From Caenorhabditis remanei (taxonomy: Eukaryota > Nematoda > Chromadorea > Rhabditida > Rhabditidae): a stretch of DNA of 64,000 bases. Location: the NCBI RefSeq assembly GCF_010183535.1, contig NC_071329.1, positions 14,322,001-14,386,000 of the forward strand, given 5' to 3'. Shown one piece after another: positions 34,150 to 46,300 of the stretch. Within the stretch, counting starts at the first letter, position 1. The number at the start of each line of letters is the position of its first letter. The translations under genes were made by a program, and so were the position numbers. Below the pieces are notes generated by a model. That model did no database searches. It was not told where the DNA came from and worked only from the letters and a program-made list of their open reading frames with translations.

Positions 34150-34475
34150 CTAGGGAAGGGTCCCGAGTGACCGTGGAGTTATAGGTCGGGGACTATATCT
34201 GTGGAAAGGTATATATTCAGTTTTTGCCCTCGAGGCTTGGTATTCAAGAAAAACGAGGTCAAAGTTTGGACCACTGATAAGTCATTACCTTACCAGCAGC
34301 GTGGTACGTCGGTATGGTAATGACTTGCCAGCTGTCCAAAATTTAACCTCGTTTTTCTCGAATACCAGACCTTGAAGGCAAAAACTGAATATATATTTGG
34401 AATCAGCGTTTCCTCAGCTTTCCAGTAATATAAGTCACGACTTATAACTCGACGGTCACTCGGGACTCTTCCCTA
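34150..34475. repeat. Fold-back repeat R1, full copy
   Basis: Begins CTAGGGAAGGGTCCCGAGTG and ends with the complement. The inner arms carry GTCATTACCTTACC words. No open frame. Confidence 0.7.
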
Positions 34476-35833
34476 GTCAATGGTGACTAACTACACACAT
34501 CTGTCACTATCCAATAACCACAAGACATACAAACTATTTCGGCATATCTTTGGAGTATACATATAACCTATGATCATCTATTAAAGTGAAATTTTTCATC
34601 AGATATGATAAGTAATAAAAGCAAGAGTGTCTTGTCATCTCGGTGTGTAAGCATAGACAAGTATCGAAAATTGAAATACATGTGTGACACCAAAGAATTA
34701 AAAGAGAGGACTATACATATGTCCAAGAAGGAAAGATCACGTCATTTATATAGAGAGCCATAGCGAGATAGTGTTGATTTTGAAGAGAGTCATTGGGGAC
34801 ATCGTTCAAGGCGTCTAGAGAACGAGAAAGGGTAAATGGAGGGAAGGAAAATGTGAGTTGTGAAATTATGGGAAAATGTGTGATGGGTGAGAGAGTGAGA
34901 GAGGTTTAGACATCTTATCTGGAGAATTTGAATTTAGAAAAAAATATTTCGCACTTCTCACGGCCTGGATAGAATCAAAGGTTTTTTGGTTCATTTTTCA
35001 GTTTTCAGGTTTTTTGGCTCAAAGGCTATTTGGTAAATTGATCCAAAATTCAAAATCTTTCGTTTTGGTTTTCAGTGATCATATGTCATTTGAAATTTGA
35101 CCGTTTTCAGACTTGTCACGGGCCGGTTCTTCCCGTTTTGAACCGAAATTTGATTTTTTTTGAAAAAGTAAAGTCTTAGACTTAAAAGTTAATATTCAAC
35201 CAAAAACTGAATATGTTTCGTAGTTTAAGCACTTTCACTATGAATTTTAGAGAAAAAAATGAGCACCCATTTTTGAATCTGGGACGGGAAGTCTGGCCAT
35301 TTTGGTACTACAAAAATTTATATTGGAGCTGACTGAGATTTTTGTTGCTCGTTCGAAAAAAAAATTCTCCTAGTTTTTTTTTCTGTAGACTTCTTTAAAG
35401 TCGTTTGGCGGGATTTTGAACTTTCGAAAGTTTTACAATGATAGAGTATTAGAGGTCACAAAAAGCTTTCTCGATCTCTCCATCTACCATAATAATCATT
35501 CAAGGACAGTGGCGCCTTTGTCGGGATTTTGGGTAAAACAACATACCCTCCCTACTTTTTTTCTCTTTTTTGAAATTCTTTTAAAAGCGCAAAAGTGGTA
35601 GTAGAAGAGTCGAGACACACACACACACACACGCGCTTCTTTTCCCTTTAATATTGTTGTAGCTATCACGACGCACTCTCAATTGTATATTATCTCTCTC
35701 ATTAGTGTATCGAGGAGGTGCACGACGACGGCGTTGTCTAGGAAGTTGCAAAAAGAAGTGAGATGAGAGCTACGAGAAGACACGAGTGTGACCAGTCTCG
35801 GGAGACTAGCGGTTGTAGATCAGAAGGTCTTAC
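34476..35833. other. Gene-free stretch with R4-like sequence and CA repeat
   Basis: 34955-35310 resembles R4 (GGCCGGTTCTTCCCG, AT-rich core, GGGACGGGAAGTCTGGCC). A short (AC)n run of about eight units lies at 35617-35632. No gene was found. Confidence 0.45.
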
Positions 35834-36197
35834 ATCGGAAGGCCCCCGAGTGACTGCGGAGATATGGAACGTGAGTTATATCATTGGAAAGCTGAGAAAA
35901 ATCTGATTCCACATATATATTCAGTTTTTGCCCTCGAGGCCGAGTATTCGAGAAAAACGAGGTCAAAGTTTGGACCGCTGACAAGGAATTACCTTACCGA
36001 CGTACCACGCTGCCGTTATTTTTCACGCGTCGGTAAGGTAATGACTTGTCAGCGTTCCAAACTTTGATCTCGTTTTTCTCGAATACCAAACCTCGGGGGC
36101 AAAAACTGAGTATATATTTGGAATTAGCGTTTTCTCAGCTTTCCAATGATATAAGGCACGTCCTATAACTCCACGGTCACTCGGGAGCCTTCCCTAG
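35834..36197. repeat. Fold-back repeat R1, full copy
   Basis: Arms begin GGAAGGCCCCCGAGTGACTG and end GGGAGCCTTCCCTAG, with AGTATTCGAGAAAAACGAGG inside. Close to the other R1 copies. Confidence 0.7.
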
Positions 36198-36259
36198 TGA
36201 GAGCACGGATATGACAGTTTGCAAATTAGATTTTTTACACGAATAGTGACCGTAGAGTG

Positions 36260-36493
36260 TTAGTAAGTAAACAATACTCTTGGAGATATCATTACATCAA
36301 ATTTTATGTCTTTTTGAGTATTATTTGGCTGGTGAATACCGACTAAAGAGAAAAAATAGTTATTTGAGTAAAGTGACAGTGTTCTCCTACCTCCGCCATT
36401 GTTTACCTTCCCTACCGTAACCCAGTCGCCATTAATTCTAACGAGTTTTTTGTCACATTTACTCTCTAATATATCTCTCACTCTCTCACTCAT
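36260..36493 (-). CDS. Possible small ORF or lone 5-prime exon
   Basis: A 77-codon minus frame starts MSERVRDILESKCDKKLVR and reads like a soluble protein for about 30 codons, then loses coding character. A GTAGGG donor-like site follows GDWVT. No downstream exon was found before the R1 element. It may be a small gene, an orphan exon or chance. Confidence 0.22.
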   Translation of the reverse strand: MSERVRDILESKCDKKLVRINGDWVTVGKVNNGGGRRTLSLYSNNYFFSLVGIHQPNNTQKDIKFDVMISPRVLFTY

Positions 36494-36712
36494 TTTTATT
36501 ACACTTTGCGCATATGTATCATAAATGAAAGGAACGATTCGAGCCGCCTGAGTGGGCGGAGTCTTGGTTGTTTACGCCAATCGAATTCCTACTTTCACTT
36601 TCGATATGACACATGTTTCTTTATGAATCACCTTCATTATTTTATTGAAAAGATCTTTGGGTTCAAAGATTGAAAAAAAAAGAGTAAATCCAACAGTTTT
36701 TATTCCAGAATA

Positions 36713-37121
36713 ATGACGATCACCGCCCAACAAAACGCCTTCTTTGAGGCTTACTTCGCCATAAAGCCGGCGCCGTGCATCAAAGATATTGTGGCTCTCG
36801 GAGCCCTTACTGGCATTCGTGTCAACGATGTAAGTCTACAAACTGAGTTTCAACGGAAAAAGATAGCTTATCATTATTCAGATCAGCATCTGGTTCAGAA
36901 GACGTCAACTCCTCGAGAATCGACGCCCGCAACGCCAGGAGCGCACATCAGAGGTAAGACCACCTCTCATAAAATGAGTCTAGAAATAACTTAACTTTTT
37001 ACAGAGTGAGCTCGAGGAGCAGAGCATGGAGCAGCTTCAGCGTGAACACGAAGCACTCTGGGCGCGAATCGCCGAGAGTCATCGCGCAATCGTCAATCGG
37101 ATGGGGATCGAGGAGCAGTAA
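36713..37121 (+). CDS. Tiny divergent homeodomain protein
   Basis: Exons are 36713-36829, 36882-36953 and 37005-37121, giving 101 residues in phase 0. Helices 1 and 2 of the homeodomain lie in exon 1 (QQNAFFEAYFAIKP; CIKDIVALGALTGI). The recognition helix begins exon 2 (ISIWFRRRQLLENRR). Trp48 and Phe49 are present, but the near-invariant Asn51 is replaced by Arg. The last exon is an acidic and then coiled-coil-like tail (EELEEQSMEQL type). A TTCCAG sits four bases before the ATG, consistent with an SL trans-splice or upstream acceptor. Expected to be a nuclear DNA-binding protein, perhaps with altered binding. Confidence 0.75.
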
Positions 37122-37589
37122 TCAGTTTATTTTCAACTTTTTCTTTTTAAGCCGTTTTTATGTAATCAATTACCGTATCTCACAAAAATTTCTCTACATA
37201 AACAAGATTCCCATTAAAAATGTTTTCCCATTTCGCACAAAGTGTTTACGAACGGTTTTTGCTATTGTAGAATGGCAGGTGGCGTCGTGTTACGCGGCGT
37301 CAGAAAAAAGTTTCCTCTTTTCCTGCAGCCAAGGTTATCGTGGGCTCGGGAAAGCAAAAAGGAGGGGGACCTGAGAATTTCTGTCGCCGATCAATAAGAA
37401 ACTGTCATTGCTAGTGTTTCGAAATTCCCGCTTCTTTTTTCTTTGTTTTTCGGAATTCTCTGGAAGGCCTCTTTCTGATAGATGAGTCACAGATCTCTTT
37501 CCTTCTTTTTCATTTCTAAGTAAAAAAGACAATCGATTCGAGTCAGATGGACCATTTCAAAACTTTCCAAATTCGTTTTCTTGGTATTT
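37122..37589. other. Intergenic, nothing recognised
   Basis: 3-prime flank of the homeobox gene; no supported feature. Confidence 0.4.
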
Positions 37590-37725
37590 GCTCGGCACAG
37601 TTCTTACAACTGTGCTCTACCGAAATCCCCGTGAGAAATATCTCTTTTTCTCTGAGTCTCTCAATTTCGCACCCAATTTTCTTCGGTTTCGGTAGAGCGC
37701 GATCGTGAGAAACGTGCCGTGTTAA
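37590..37725. repeat. Fold-back repeat R2, full copy
   Basis: Begins CTCGGCACAGTTCTTACAAC and ends GAGAAACGTGCCGTGTTAAT, with the paired word TTCGGTAGAGCGCG. Confidence 0.65.
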
Positions 37726-38242
37726 TACTCAAATTCGTAATGTTCAGTATTTCAAGGTCATCAGTGTTCAACTTATATTGCACCCTTCCGTGTTACTTTC
37801 GTCTCCTTCTTTTTTGTTCTTCTCTGCCCAAATGACTATCCATTATCTCACTGTCTCAACCCTCTCAACAGATATTATAACTCACCAACGAGCCGACGTG
37901 CTCTCTTCCTCTTTCCCCCATCATCGCCTCGAATAGTCATCATCGTCAAACTGTTCTCCCCTCGATGCAACTTGTACCACTCGGTCGGTCGGCGTCTCCA
38001 TCCTCTCTACAGTCTCTCCGCCCGATTCGGAGGGGACGATTGTTGGGGACGAGCTGTCTGTTCGCTTCAGTCCTTCTTTTATTTTTCCATTCATATCGAT
38101 TAGAACCTAATCTCTTTATTTTCAAAATGTTCCTCCTTCTTCTATTTTCCGACTGAGTTTTCTAATGATTTTTACTTAACTTTTCGTCTCCCCTGTCTAA
38201 AGATATAATTTCAGATCTTTCCTTCATCCCAATCATTCGAAA

Positions 38243-40101
38243 ATGGTCCTGGAATGCTTCAGAGGTGTCATCGAACAAGTAAGTGCCTGCAATAACCTAG
38301 TTAAGTCAGTTCAAAAATAATTTTTCAGATCCGTCGTCGCCTTAGACCTCATCGAGTGGCTCCGGGAGGCGATGCGATGATGGCCGCCTACAGAGCCGAA
38401 TTCAGGCAGTTTGGCCCAATGGATCAACCACGTGGAATCGATGAGAATGGGCGCTATGTTGGGGAACCTGAGGATGCTGTCGACAACAGACTTGCCGAGG
38501 TTGGAATGGAAGAAGAAATCGTAAGTTATTGTGAATTATTTGAAAAAAACTTACATGACAACGAAACAACTGTGTTGCGGATGAACGTTGTTTTTGATTC
38601 ATTCTATATATACATCATCAGTCGAAAAAATTCAAAAGACATATAACGCATTCTTTGTAAAACTCGAATATGACCATTGTAGGTAGGGCGTAGGGCGTGT
38701 AAGTTAGCTACAGCTTTTAAACTTTCAATGGACGTATATGAGGACATGTGCAACACATATGCACAATATTGGGTCGCTGCTCCGAGTTACTGTAGTACGG
38801 TAGGTGCTCATAGGCCAATAATAGGTCAATTTTTTGACCTATGAGCACCTACCGTACTACAGTAACTCGGAGCTGGGTATCAAAACTACGTGTATGTGTT
38901 AACCAAAGGTTCATAGTACATGTTAATACATTAGACTCTGCCTAGAACCTCTATTGCTCGAGTCTTACAGAGAACACGTTATATATGCCGGAAATAAGAT
39001 TCCACACGTTTTAATACTGATTATTCATCTATTACAGATGTTCTTCCACCACGAATTGGCCCCGATCGAGGAGGAAGATTCCTTCGAGATCGACGAGCTC
39101 ATGGAGCAAGGTGGACACGTGGAGCCGGCTGCCGATACAATTCCTCCTGCCGGTCACACAATTGTCAAAATCATGGTAAAACAAAAATGTGTCTCATGAT
39201 AAGAAATAAATTTATTTTTCAGCCGGTCGTCAAGAACGTCATCCTCCCCACTGGCAACAAATGGGATTATGAGGAGTGGACGGTGAGTTTTTTTAGTTTG
39301 GAAAAATGTTGGAGTAGGTATCCGGAGTATGTATACATTTGTACTTTTTGACTTTTGAAATTGTCTGCCGACTACTTTTTACAACCGTAAAACGTTTATG
39401 AGGAGGAAGAAATGCCTATCTAGAGCGATAGCTTTTATCCGATGACTAGGATATTGTAGCAGTGACCGCGGCCCAAAAATTCCATACTTGCAACGGTCTG
39501 GAGCGAACCATGATCAAAATTTTCACGGTCCGACCCGGCTACAAAAATTTGAACAAAATTTTAAACTTTTTCCGAAAACGTCGAATTTTGACTATACTTC
39601 AGAATTCAATCAAAAGCTAGTTATGCATCAAAAACTGAATTTTTCAATGTAAAATTTCTTTTAAAAAAGTCAAAAAATTTGGTACCTTTTCTTGAGGCCA
39701 GGCTTTCGAGTCTTGCCGGACCGGAACGAAAATTTGCAAGTATGGAAAATTCCTCTCTTGAGAATGGAGGACTACCATTTTTTACAGTTTGTAGTGTTCT
39801 AAGAGTAGAATTTTCAAAAATGACATAAAACTAACCAAAAACTTAGCAATATTTAAATTTTCAGACCGCTGACATCTTGGACTGGCTCCAAAAATTCCAT
39901 CAGGACCGAGACCTGACCGACATCGTCGTCCAAAAAGGAATCAATGGATCCCACCTCTACCGCTGCTTCCTCGATCGGGCATCCAGCATGGCCTGGTGCC
40001 AGGAGGCCAAGATCAGCCCCGGCACGGCTATGAAGATCCGGATGACTCTTGGAAGAGTCCACAACATCATCTGCGGGTATGAGCAGTATGATGGGAACTG
40101 A
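38243..40101 (+). CDS. SAM-like domain protein, paralogue 2
   Basis: Exons are 38243-38278, 38329-38520, 39038-39175, 39223-39282 and 39865-40101, giving 220 residues, all phase 0. The N terminus is basic (IRRRLRPHR), followed by an acidic middle (IEEEDSFEIDELMEQ). The C-terminal domain (DILDWLQKFHQDRDL ... INGSHLYRCF ... AMKIRMTLGRVHNII) fits the SAM fold. The fourth-exon word VILPTGNKWDY matches IVLPRGQGFDY in the gene at 33132-33970. It is longer than that paralogue because exons 2 and 3 are larger. Intron 2 contains a perfect 36-bp-arm hairpin and intron 4 an R4 repeat. Confidence 0.75.
38779..38873. repeat. Perfect hairpin with 36-bp arms
   Basis: GCTCCGAGTTACTGTAGTAC and following bases at 38779-38814 are matched exactly in reverse at 38838-38873, around a 23-base loop. 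It lies in intron 2 of the SAM-like gene. Confidence 0.75.
39455..39745. repeat. Repeat R4 in intron 4 of the SAM-like gene
   Basis: Ends of the CCATACTTGCAACGGTC and CTTGCCGGACCGG type around the AT-rich core with GTCGAATTTTGACTATACTT. Same family as 12056. Confidence 0.5.
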
Positions 40102-40383
40102 TTCTCAGTTCAAATCATAATTTTTCTCATTTTATTTCACTTTAATTGTTCTTCCTCCCTTGTCAACACTAATCGCAAATTTGCTCCCCAATCCATTTTT
40201 TGTATTGGTTTTTTGATTTTGTCGTTTGACCACTCGATCCTTCCCCTCTCTTACCGGTTTCTGGTATTCCTTCCGTATTTTGCTCCCGATTTCCCTATTT
40301 CCCCTTATTATCAAAATGTTATCTATTAACTTCTCATTCATAAACTTTTATCGACATTCTTTCCCATTATTTCATTTAAAAAA

Positions 40384-43300
40384 TCATAGCAATTCCCCAC
40401 ATTTCGTCTTCGGATTCACCATGTTCGCGTCAGCTGGACAATTGAATGCCTCTCCGAATCCGTCTAGTTGTTGCAACAGAAAGTTGACACGTTGGCCATG
40501 GGCGTCTGACTTCTCCTGGCATGTGGACTGAAAACATCACTTGATCTCCCCTCTAATAGAAGGACACTCTACCTGAACCATTGAATAGAAGAAGAGTTGG
40601 TCATCACTCATGTCATGGAACCCTGGGAACTTGTCACTTTTCGACTTATCCGCTTTTTTGTATGCGTCGTACGAGGCCTTGATTCCAATGTAGTCAATGA
40701 ACATATTCTGAAAGTTTTCAGATTATAGAAGAGACCTGGAATATCTTAATTTACCAAATCACCAAATCTTTCCTCATTCGGAAAACATTTCAGCGTATCT
40801 CTAAACGGTTTCATTCTGAGAGCTTGAAAAATGAGCGCCATGTCTGTTGCAACATCATGACCACCTTTTCCATATTGAGCAGCTATCGGGTAAGAAATAT
40901 CAAATCGTGGGTTAGCCATCATGTAGGCAAACATTTCTGGAAATTTGATGAGATAAGACATTTAGAAAAAGATAAAACTGAAAAAAACTAACTTCCAGGT
41001 CGGACTCTCTGATTGAAGCTCGAAATTGCGTGAGTTTTCCCACTGATTGACATGTCATCCAGTACCATATATCCCAAAGAATCCCTTGATTTTTGAATAT
41101 TCATTCGGGTGTACACTTTGAAGAATGATTCTCCGGTATGGTCTTCAACTTTCTCCAGAATACTATTCTCCGAGATTCCGATTCCATGAGATCCAATGTC
41201 TGGTCGGAGGTGGGTCAGTCTCTTTATGAGCATACTTCTAGTTTTATCATCAATCTTTTTAGATTTCTGGATCATTTCAAAGTATTGAGATTTGACTGAG
41301 TTGATAAGATGAGGGATAGCATGAAGGTTTTCCGGTTGGAGGAAATGGTTGATGTAGACGGAGAAGGCGGTACGGGGCATCAAAGACATTGCGATCTGAA
41401 TAAAGAAATAGATTTTCGTTTGGGTTTTTTCAGAGAGATCACCTTTACGCAGTCGCTTTTAGGGGAAAGCAACATTTTGGTTGCCATTTCTTCGACGTAT
41501 TTGATAACCAAATAGTGCACCATTTCAATTCGTCTAGAGCTCACCATTTCATTGAAGAAGCTCTGAAAAAGTTGGAATTACGGGGGTCGGATAATTAGCG
41601 CCAAAATTCAAAATTCACTTTTTTTTCGAATTTTCTTGAATTTTTTCTTGAAAATGTCAAATTGTTGACTATGATTCGGAATTAGCGAAAATTCTGGGAC
41701 ATCCTCAAAACTGTTCACATTTTTTTAATGAAAACTCCTCAAAAATGTTTACTTTTTCATGACAATTCTCAAAAGTGTCAACATTTTTGTGGAAAATTGA
41801 AAAAATGTCGAAATTTTTTTTGGAAAAACACAGGTTATTTTTTGAGCCGGACCTTCCTGAACTCGCCGGGCTGGGCCGGGCCTTGACAAGTATATCGACT
41901 AACCGTTGAGTTGAAAAACTCGTGTGACTCTTTGAAAATGAGATGTTGCTCAACTTTTGTTCGGGTTTTTGAAGGGCGGCTGCTGAAAATGAGTTAATTG
42001 ATAAAATAACATTCTGGAAAAAGTCTTGGGAAACCTCTGACTAGGGTTAAGTACATCTGCAAAGACTCCTGGAATATCAATACTCGGGATTGTATAGTTT
42101 ACAATGAATTCTTGGTTTCTATTCTGTGGTGGTGCCATTTCAGTCTGAAAATTGACTTATTTGACTCCAAAATTTATTTTTTCTAGTTTAACGTACACAA
42201 TACTCTCTAGTGAGATCCATTTTCAACGCAAGCTCCAAACTTTTTTCCAACAATTTTCTGTCTTCATTCTCCGGGTCCTTCGAAACCGCATCGAACATTT
42301 GTTTGACAATTTTAACATTAATGGATTTATGTTTTCCATGACAGAAAGCAGAACGAATAATCAATTGTTTGTGATCTCCGACCACATTGAAAAGGTGGAT
42401 ATTTGATGGATTCAGCTCGACGAGACTCGTCAGAATTTCTAGTTAAATTTCAGTTTTTAAAGTTTTTTGTCTAGTTTTCTTTTGACTTACTTGCAAGAAT
42501 TCTATCATACTTGGTTTGATCCACCCAGTCAAATGGCCACCATAGATCATGTCTCAGTGTCTTCAACAAGTCTTCCACATCCCGATGATCTCTTCTCAAA
42601 CATTTCAAATACAACTTTCGAAGATTCACTTCAGATGGGAGAACCAATTCATGCAATCGATGCTCCAAAAAGCCACCGATTTTCGAGAGTCTTTTGACAA
42701 CTTCATCTTCATTGTATTTCACTGTAGGAACGTCTTTTTTATCCAGTTTGTACAAATTAAAGTTTGTACAAGCGTGTTGGAAGAAGTTGTCACATGGAGA
42801 GACGGATTCATTTATCAGAAATTTCTGAAAACTAATTTTTGGAGGTTTGGAACCTGAAAATGCACAAACCATTCTATCAACTTCTTTTATGCAGGTTTCA
42901 GTCAGGCATGTCGGTCTAGCATCCACCGGCTCTGGTGTCTCCTTTGGGGGAGCCTCCTCAACTTCCGGTGTCACACCTTCTGGAGCCTCTTCTGGAGCCT
43001 CTTCTGGTACCTCTTCTGGAGCCTTCACTGTCGGTCTAGAGGTGACAGATGGTAGATACCAAGGTGGGAGAGAAGTGGGAGTCGATGGGTTCATCGCTGG
43101 ATCTTCCTGTGGCCAAACATACGGAGAGTCGATAGACGTAACATTCTTCTTCACTCCCAATGACATCAGAAAGAGAAAAGCGATGAAGAAGCAACAAAGG
43201 CAGCAACACCAAGTGCAACATGTTTTGAAGAAGTGGCTGACGGCACCTTCACGATGTCGAATGACCTCCGCTGGACCACGGAGGACTATGGTGTTGTCGC

Positions 43301-46300
43301 TGAAAACAAAGAGGTTTTTAGAAATTTCAGACTTATAAGGGAAGGCCTCCAGGTGGCCGGTGTTCCGACGTTAGAGGGCCGGTGAACCCCGTCAGACTAA
43401 GAGTGCGAGAACAGAACAGAGAAATAGAGTCAACACATTTATTAGACTAACAATCTTACTAACCATCAGAGGAAGCTTTCGTCTTCTTAATCTCTTTGAC
43501 CTCGTCGACCTCCATCGGGATGTTTCCAGAGGTGGATGCAGACTTCGGAGCCGGATTGGGAGCCGAGACGGTAGTGGGAGCGGTGGACACCATTGAGCGT
43601 TGACGGCAGTTGCAGTCGATGGCTTCTGAGCAAAGCAGAGCAGAGTGGTGATTCCGTCGCTTCTCCTTCCTTATAAGCACTGGGAAGTAGGGCAGCTGGT
43701 CATCGAGAGGACGGGTCGGTTGGTCGAAGGCCAATGGCACGGTCATACGGTAGAATTGCCAGAAGTTTCCTTTGCCAGAAGGGAGATGGAAGGGTCACGT
43801 CGATAGTTAGAATAGATTGTAAGTGTTGTAAATGCGAGGTGTCTAGTGGAGACTATAGTGTAGTGTGTGAGCTAGTGTGGCTTTGGTGTATCTTGCTAGG
43901 TCGTGAATTAAGACCTATTAATTCCGCGACACTGGGGGCGGCGACAAGGTGCTCTGAGCACTGTCTGGGGTGTCCAAAGGCACATGTGGGGCGCCTTGAA
44001 TTGAATCTGTGGTGGCGGCCGATAGTTCTAGTGGTATAAGTTGATTTACGGCTCGTTCAATTAGCTTGTTTTTGCATTTTACGAGTACTGATCGTACTTT
44101 CCCGTCTTTGGATGGGATAAGCTCTATAATTCTTGCTATAGGCCATCTGTACCTTGGAAGATTTGGGGTTTGTATGAGGACTACGTGGTTTGGCTGTGGA
44201 GTGATTGTACAATGTGCTTTAGTCTTGTATGTTGGGGCGTGTTGCCCTATGTACATTGAGTTGTAGAATTGGTCCCATAATTGGAGTCGGATATTATCAA
44301 GGTGTTTTAGGTACTCCCGAGTCTGCTTCTCGGTTATCCCTATGTGGGTACCTGGTGTGTATCCTGTGTGGTTCGGAAATGATAGTTCAGCTTGTGGGCT
44401 GAGAAAATCCACTGGGCGGATTGCTTCTGAATCTGAGATGCAGATGGGATTGGCTGTGATTGGTCTGCTATTAATGATCCCTTCACATTCTATTATCAAG
44501 GTTTCTACCTCGAGGAACGACAGTTGGAGTCTTCCGATAGTTTTATAGAACATGTTTTTCACTATGCCTACGATTCTCTCGTACACCCCTCCTTGCCAGG
44601 GAGCGAATGGTGTAATTTGTTTTACTTCGATTTCTGTCGAAGCGAGATACGAAGTAAGTGTTTGACTGGAATTGATCATTGTACTGATGTCAGCGTTGAT
44701 CATTGTGTATCCTAGCGTGAATGCTGGTGCGTTATCGGATATGATGGTTTTTGGAGACCCTCTACGGCCTACTAATCTTCTCATGGCTAGGAGAAAGCTG
44801 GATGTCGTATTGTCTGGGACGACTTCTAAGTGAACTGCTCTTGTGACGAGACATGTAGTGAGCATGCACCATAGTTTTCCTGTTTGTCCTGGTTCGGTTT
44901 TGTACCCTATTGGACCGAAATAGTCCAATCCGACGTGTTGGAATGGTCTGCAAGATTGTGTGCGGACTGACGGAAGGCTGGTGGCGAATGGATAGGTGTA
45001 TGGATTCCCGTGACGGCGCTTACATGTTACGCATGATTTCCGAATATTTCGTGTTAATGCTGTGATTCGTTTGATCCAATATCGTTGTTGGATATCCGTG
45101 GCCATGTCTTTGGGACCCTGGTGTAGTAGACTTCGGTGTGAGTCTAGCGCAATTAGTCTTGCAAGTCGGTGTTTGTGTATGATGTATACCAATGATTTCG
45201 GCATGTTAGGGTGTTTTTTGTTTACATATGTGTTGTGATACAGGTATATTCCTTCCTCTGTTTTCTGGATTTGTGAGGATTTTGGTATCTCGATGTTTAG
45301 CTGATTCTTTGCGTCTGCGTAGTGGTCTTGAATGATATATCGGTAGGCGATTATTCGTTGCTGAACTTCGTCTTTGTTCACTCGTGCTAAAACAAAGTTT
45401 TTCATGGTTTGGGATTGCCACAAATATGGATGTTGTGGGTATCTTTCGTTACGTTTGCGAAGGACAATGTGTGCCCATCTCATGACCTTTTGAACAATTG
45501 TTGTTAGCTTTACCAGACTGTTGGTGTTATCGTATGGTATTATTGATTCATATTGGTGTGGTGGATGTTCAAACTGTGAGCCTGTGTGAGGCGGGAACTG
45601 TTGAGGTGTGATTTTCAGAGTGTAACAATGGAATTCTTTTGGATCCTCTGGAGACTGTTCCAGGGACTTGGGCCAGAATGCCTGATCTTGTAGGAGAAAG
45701 TCTGGACCGTGATTCCAGAGTTTGCTATCTTTTATTTGCTGTAAGGTAGCTCCTCTTGATGCTATATCTGCCGGGTTTTGATTTGTTGGGACATAGCGGA
45801 ATGTTGGTGAGAGTTTCTTTTCTGTGAATTCTTGCTCAAGTGATGTTATCGTCTTGACACGATTATTAACCCATTTGTCAGCTGTGTTTTTGTGTATAAT
45901 CCAATTGAGTACTGCGGTGTTATCGCAGAAGAAAGTGAGTGAAGAAAGTGTAATGTTCGCTTCCTTGCTTATGGTTGATGCTGCGTGGGCAGCTGTGAGT
46001 ACTCCTAGGAGTTCCATTCGTGGAATGGTAAGATTCTCATTGTTGATTGGTCTGATCCGAGTTTTTGAGAACAGTAATTGTACTTGTGTATTGTTATCTG
46101 GACACTCAAATCGGAGGTATGCGCATGTCGCATAGTGATCTTTCGAGGCATCGGAGAACATGATGAGTGATGCCTGGGTGAATCCGTGTGCTGGTGTTAT
46201 TCTCCTTGGGATAGTATAGGAGTTTTCTGTGATTGCTACCTTGATTTTTTCCCAGTCAGGTAACATGTGGGCTGGTAATGGATCTTTCCATTTCAGTTTT

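Noticed and set aside
37965..38156. 63-codon plus frame upstream of the SAM-like gene
   Set aside because: Falls in pyrimidine-rich 5-prime flank; no link to the downstream start and no conserved motif.
42847..43338. 163-codon plus frame
   Set aside because: Antisense shadow of the Pro/Glu-rich exon of M13 gene C.
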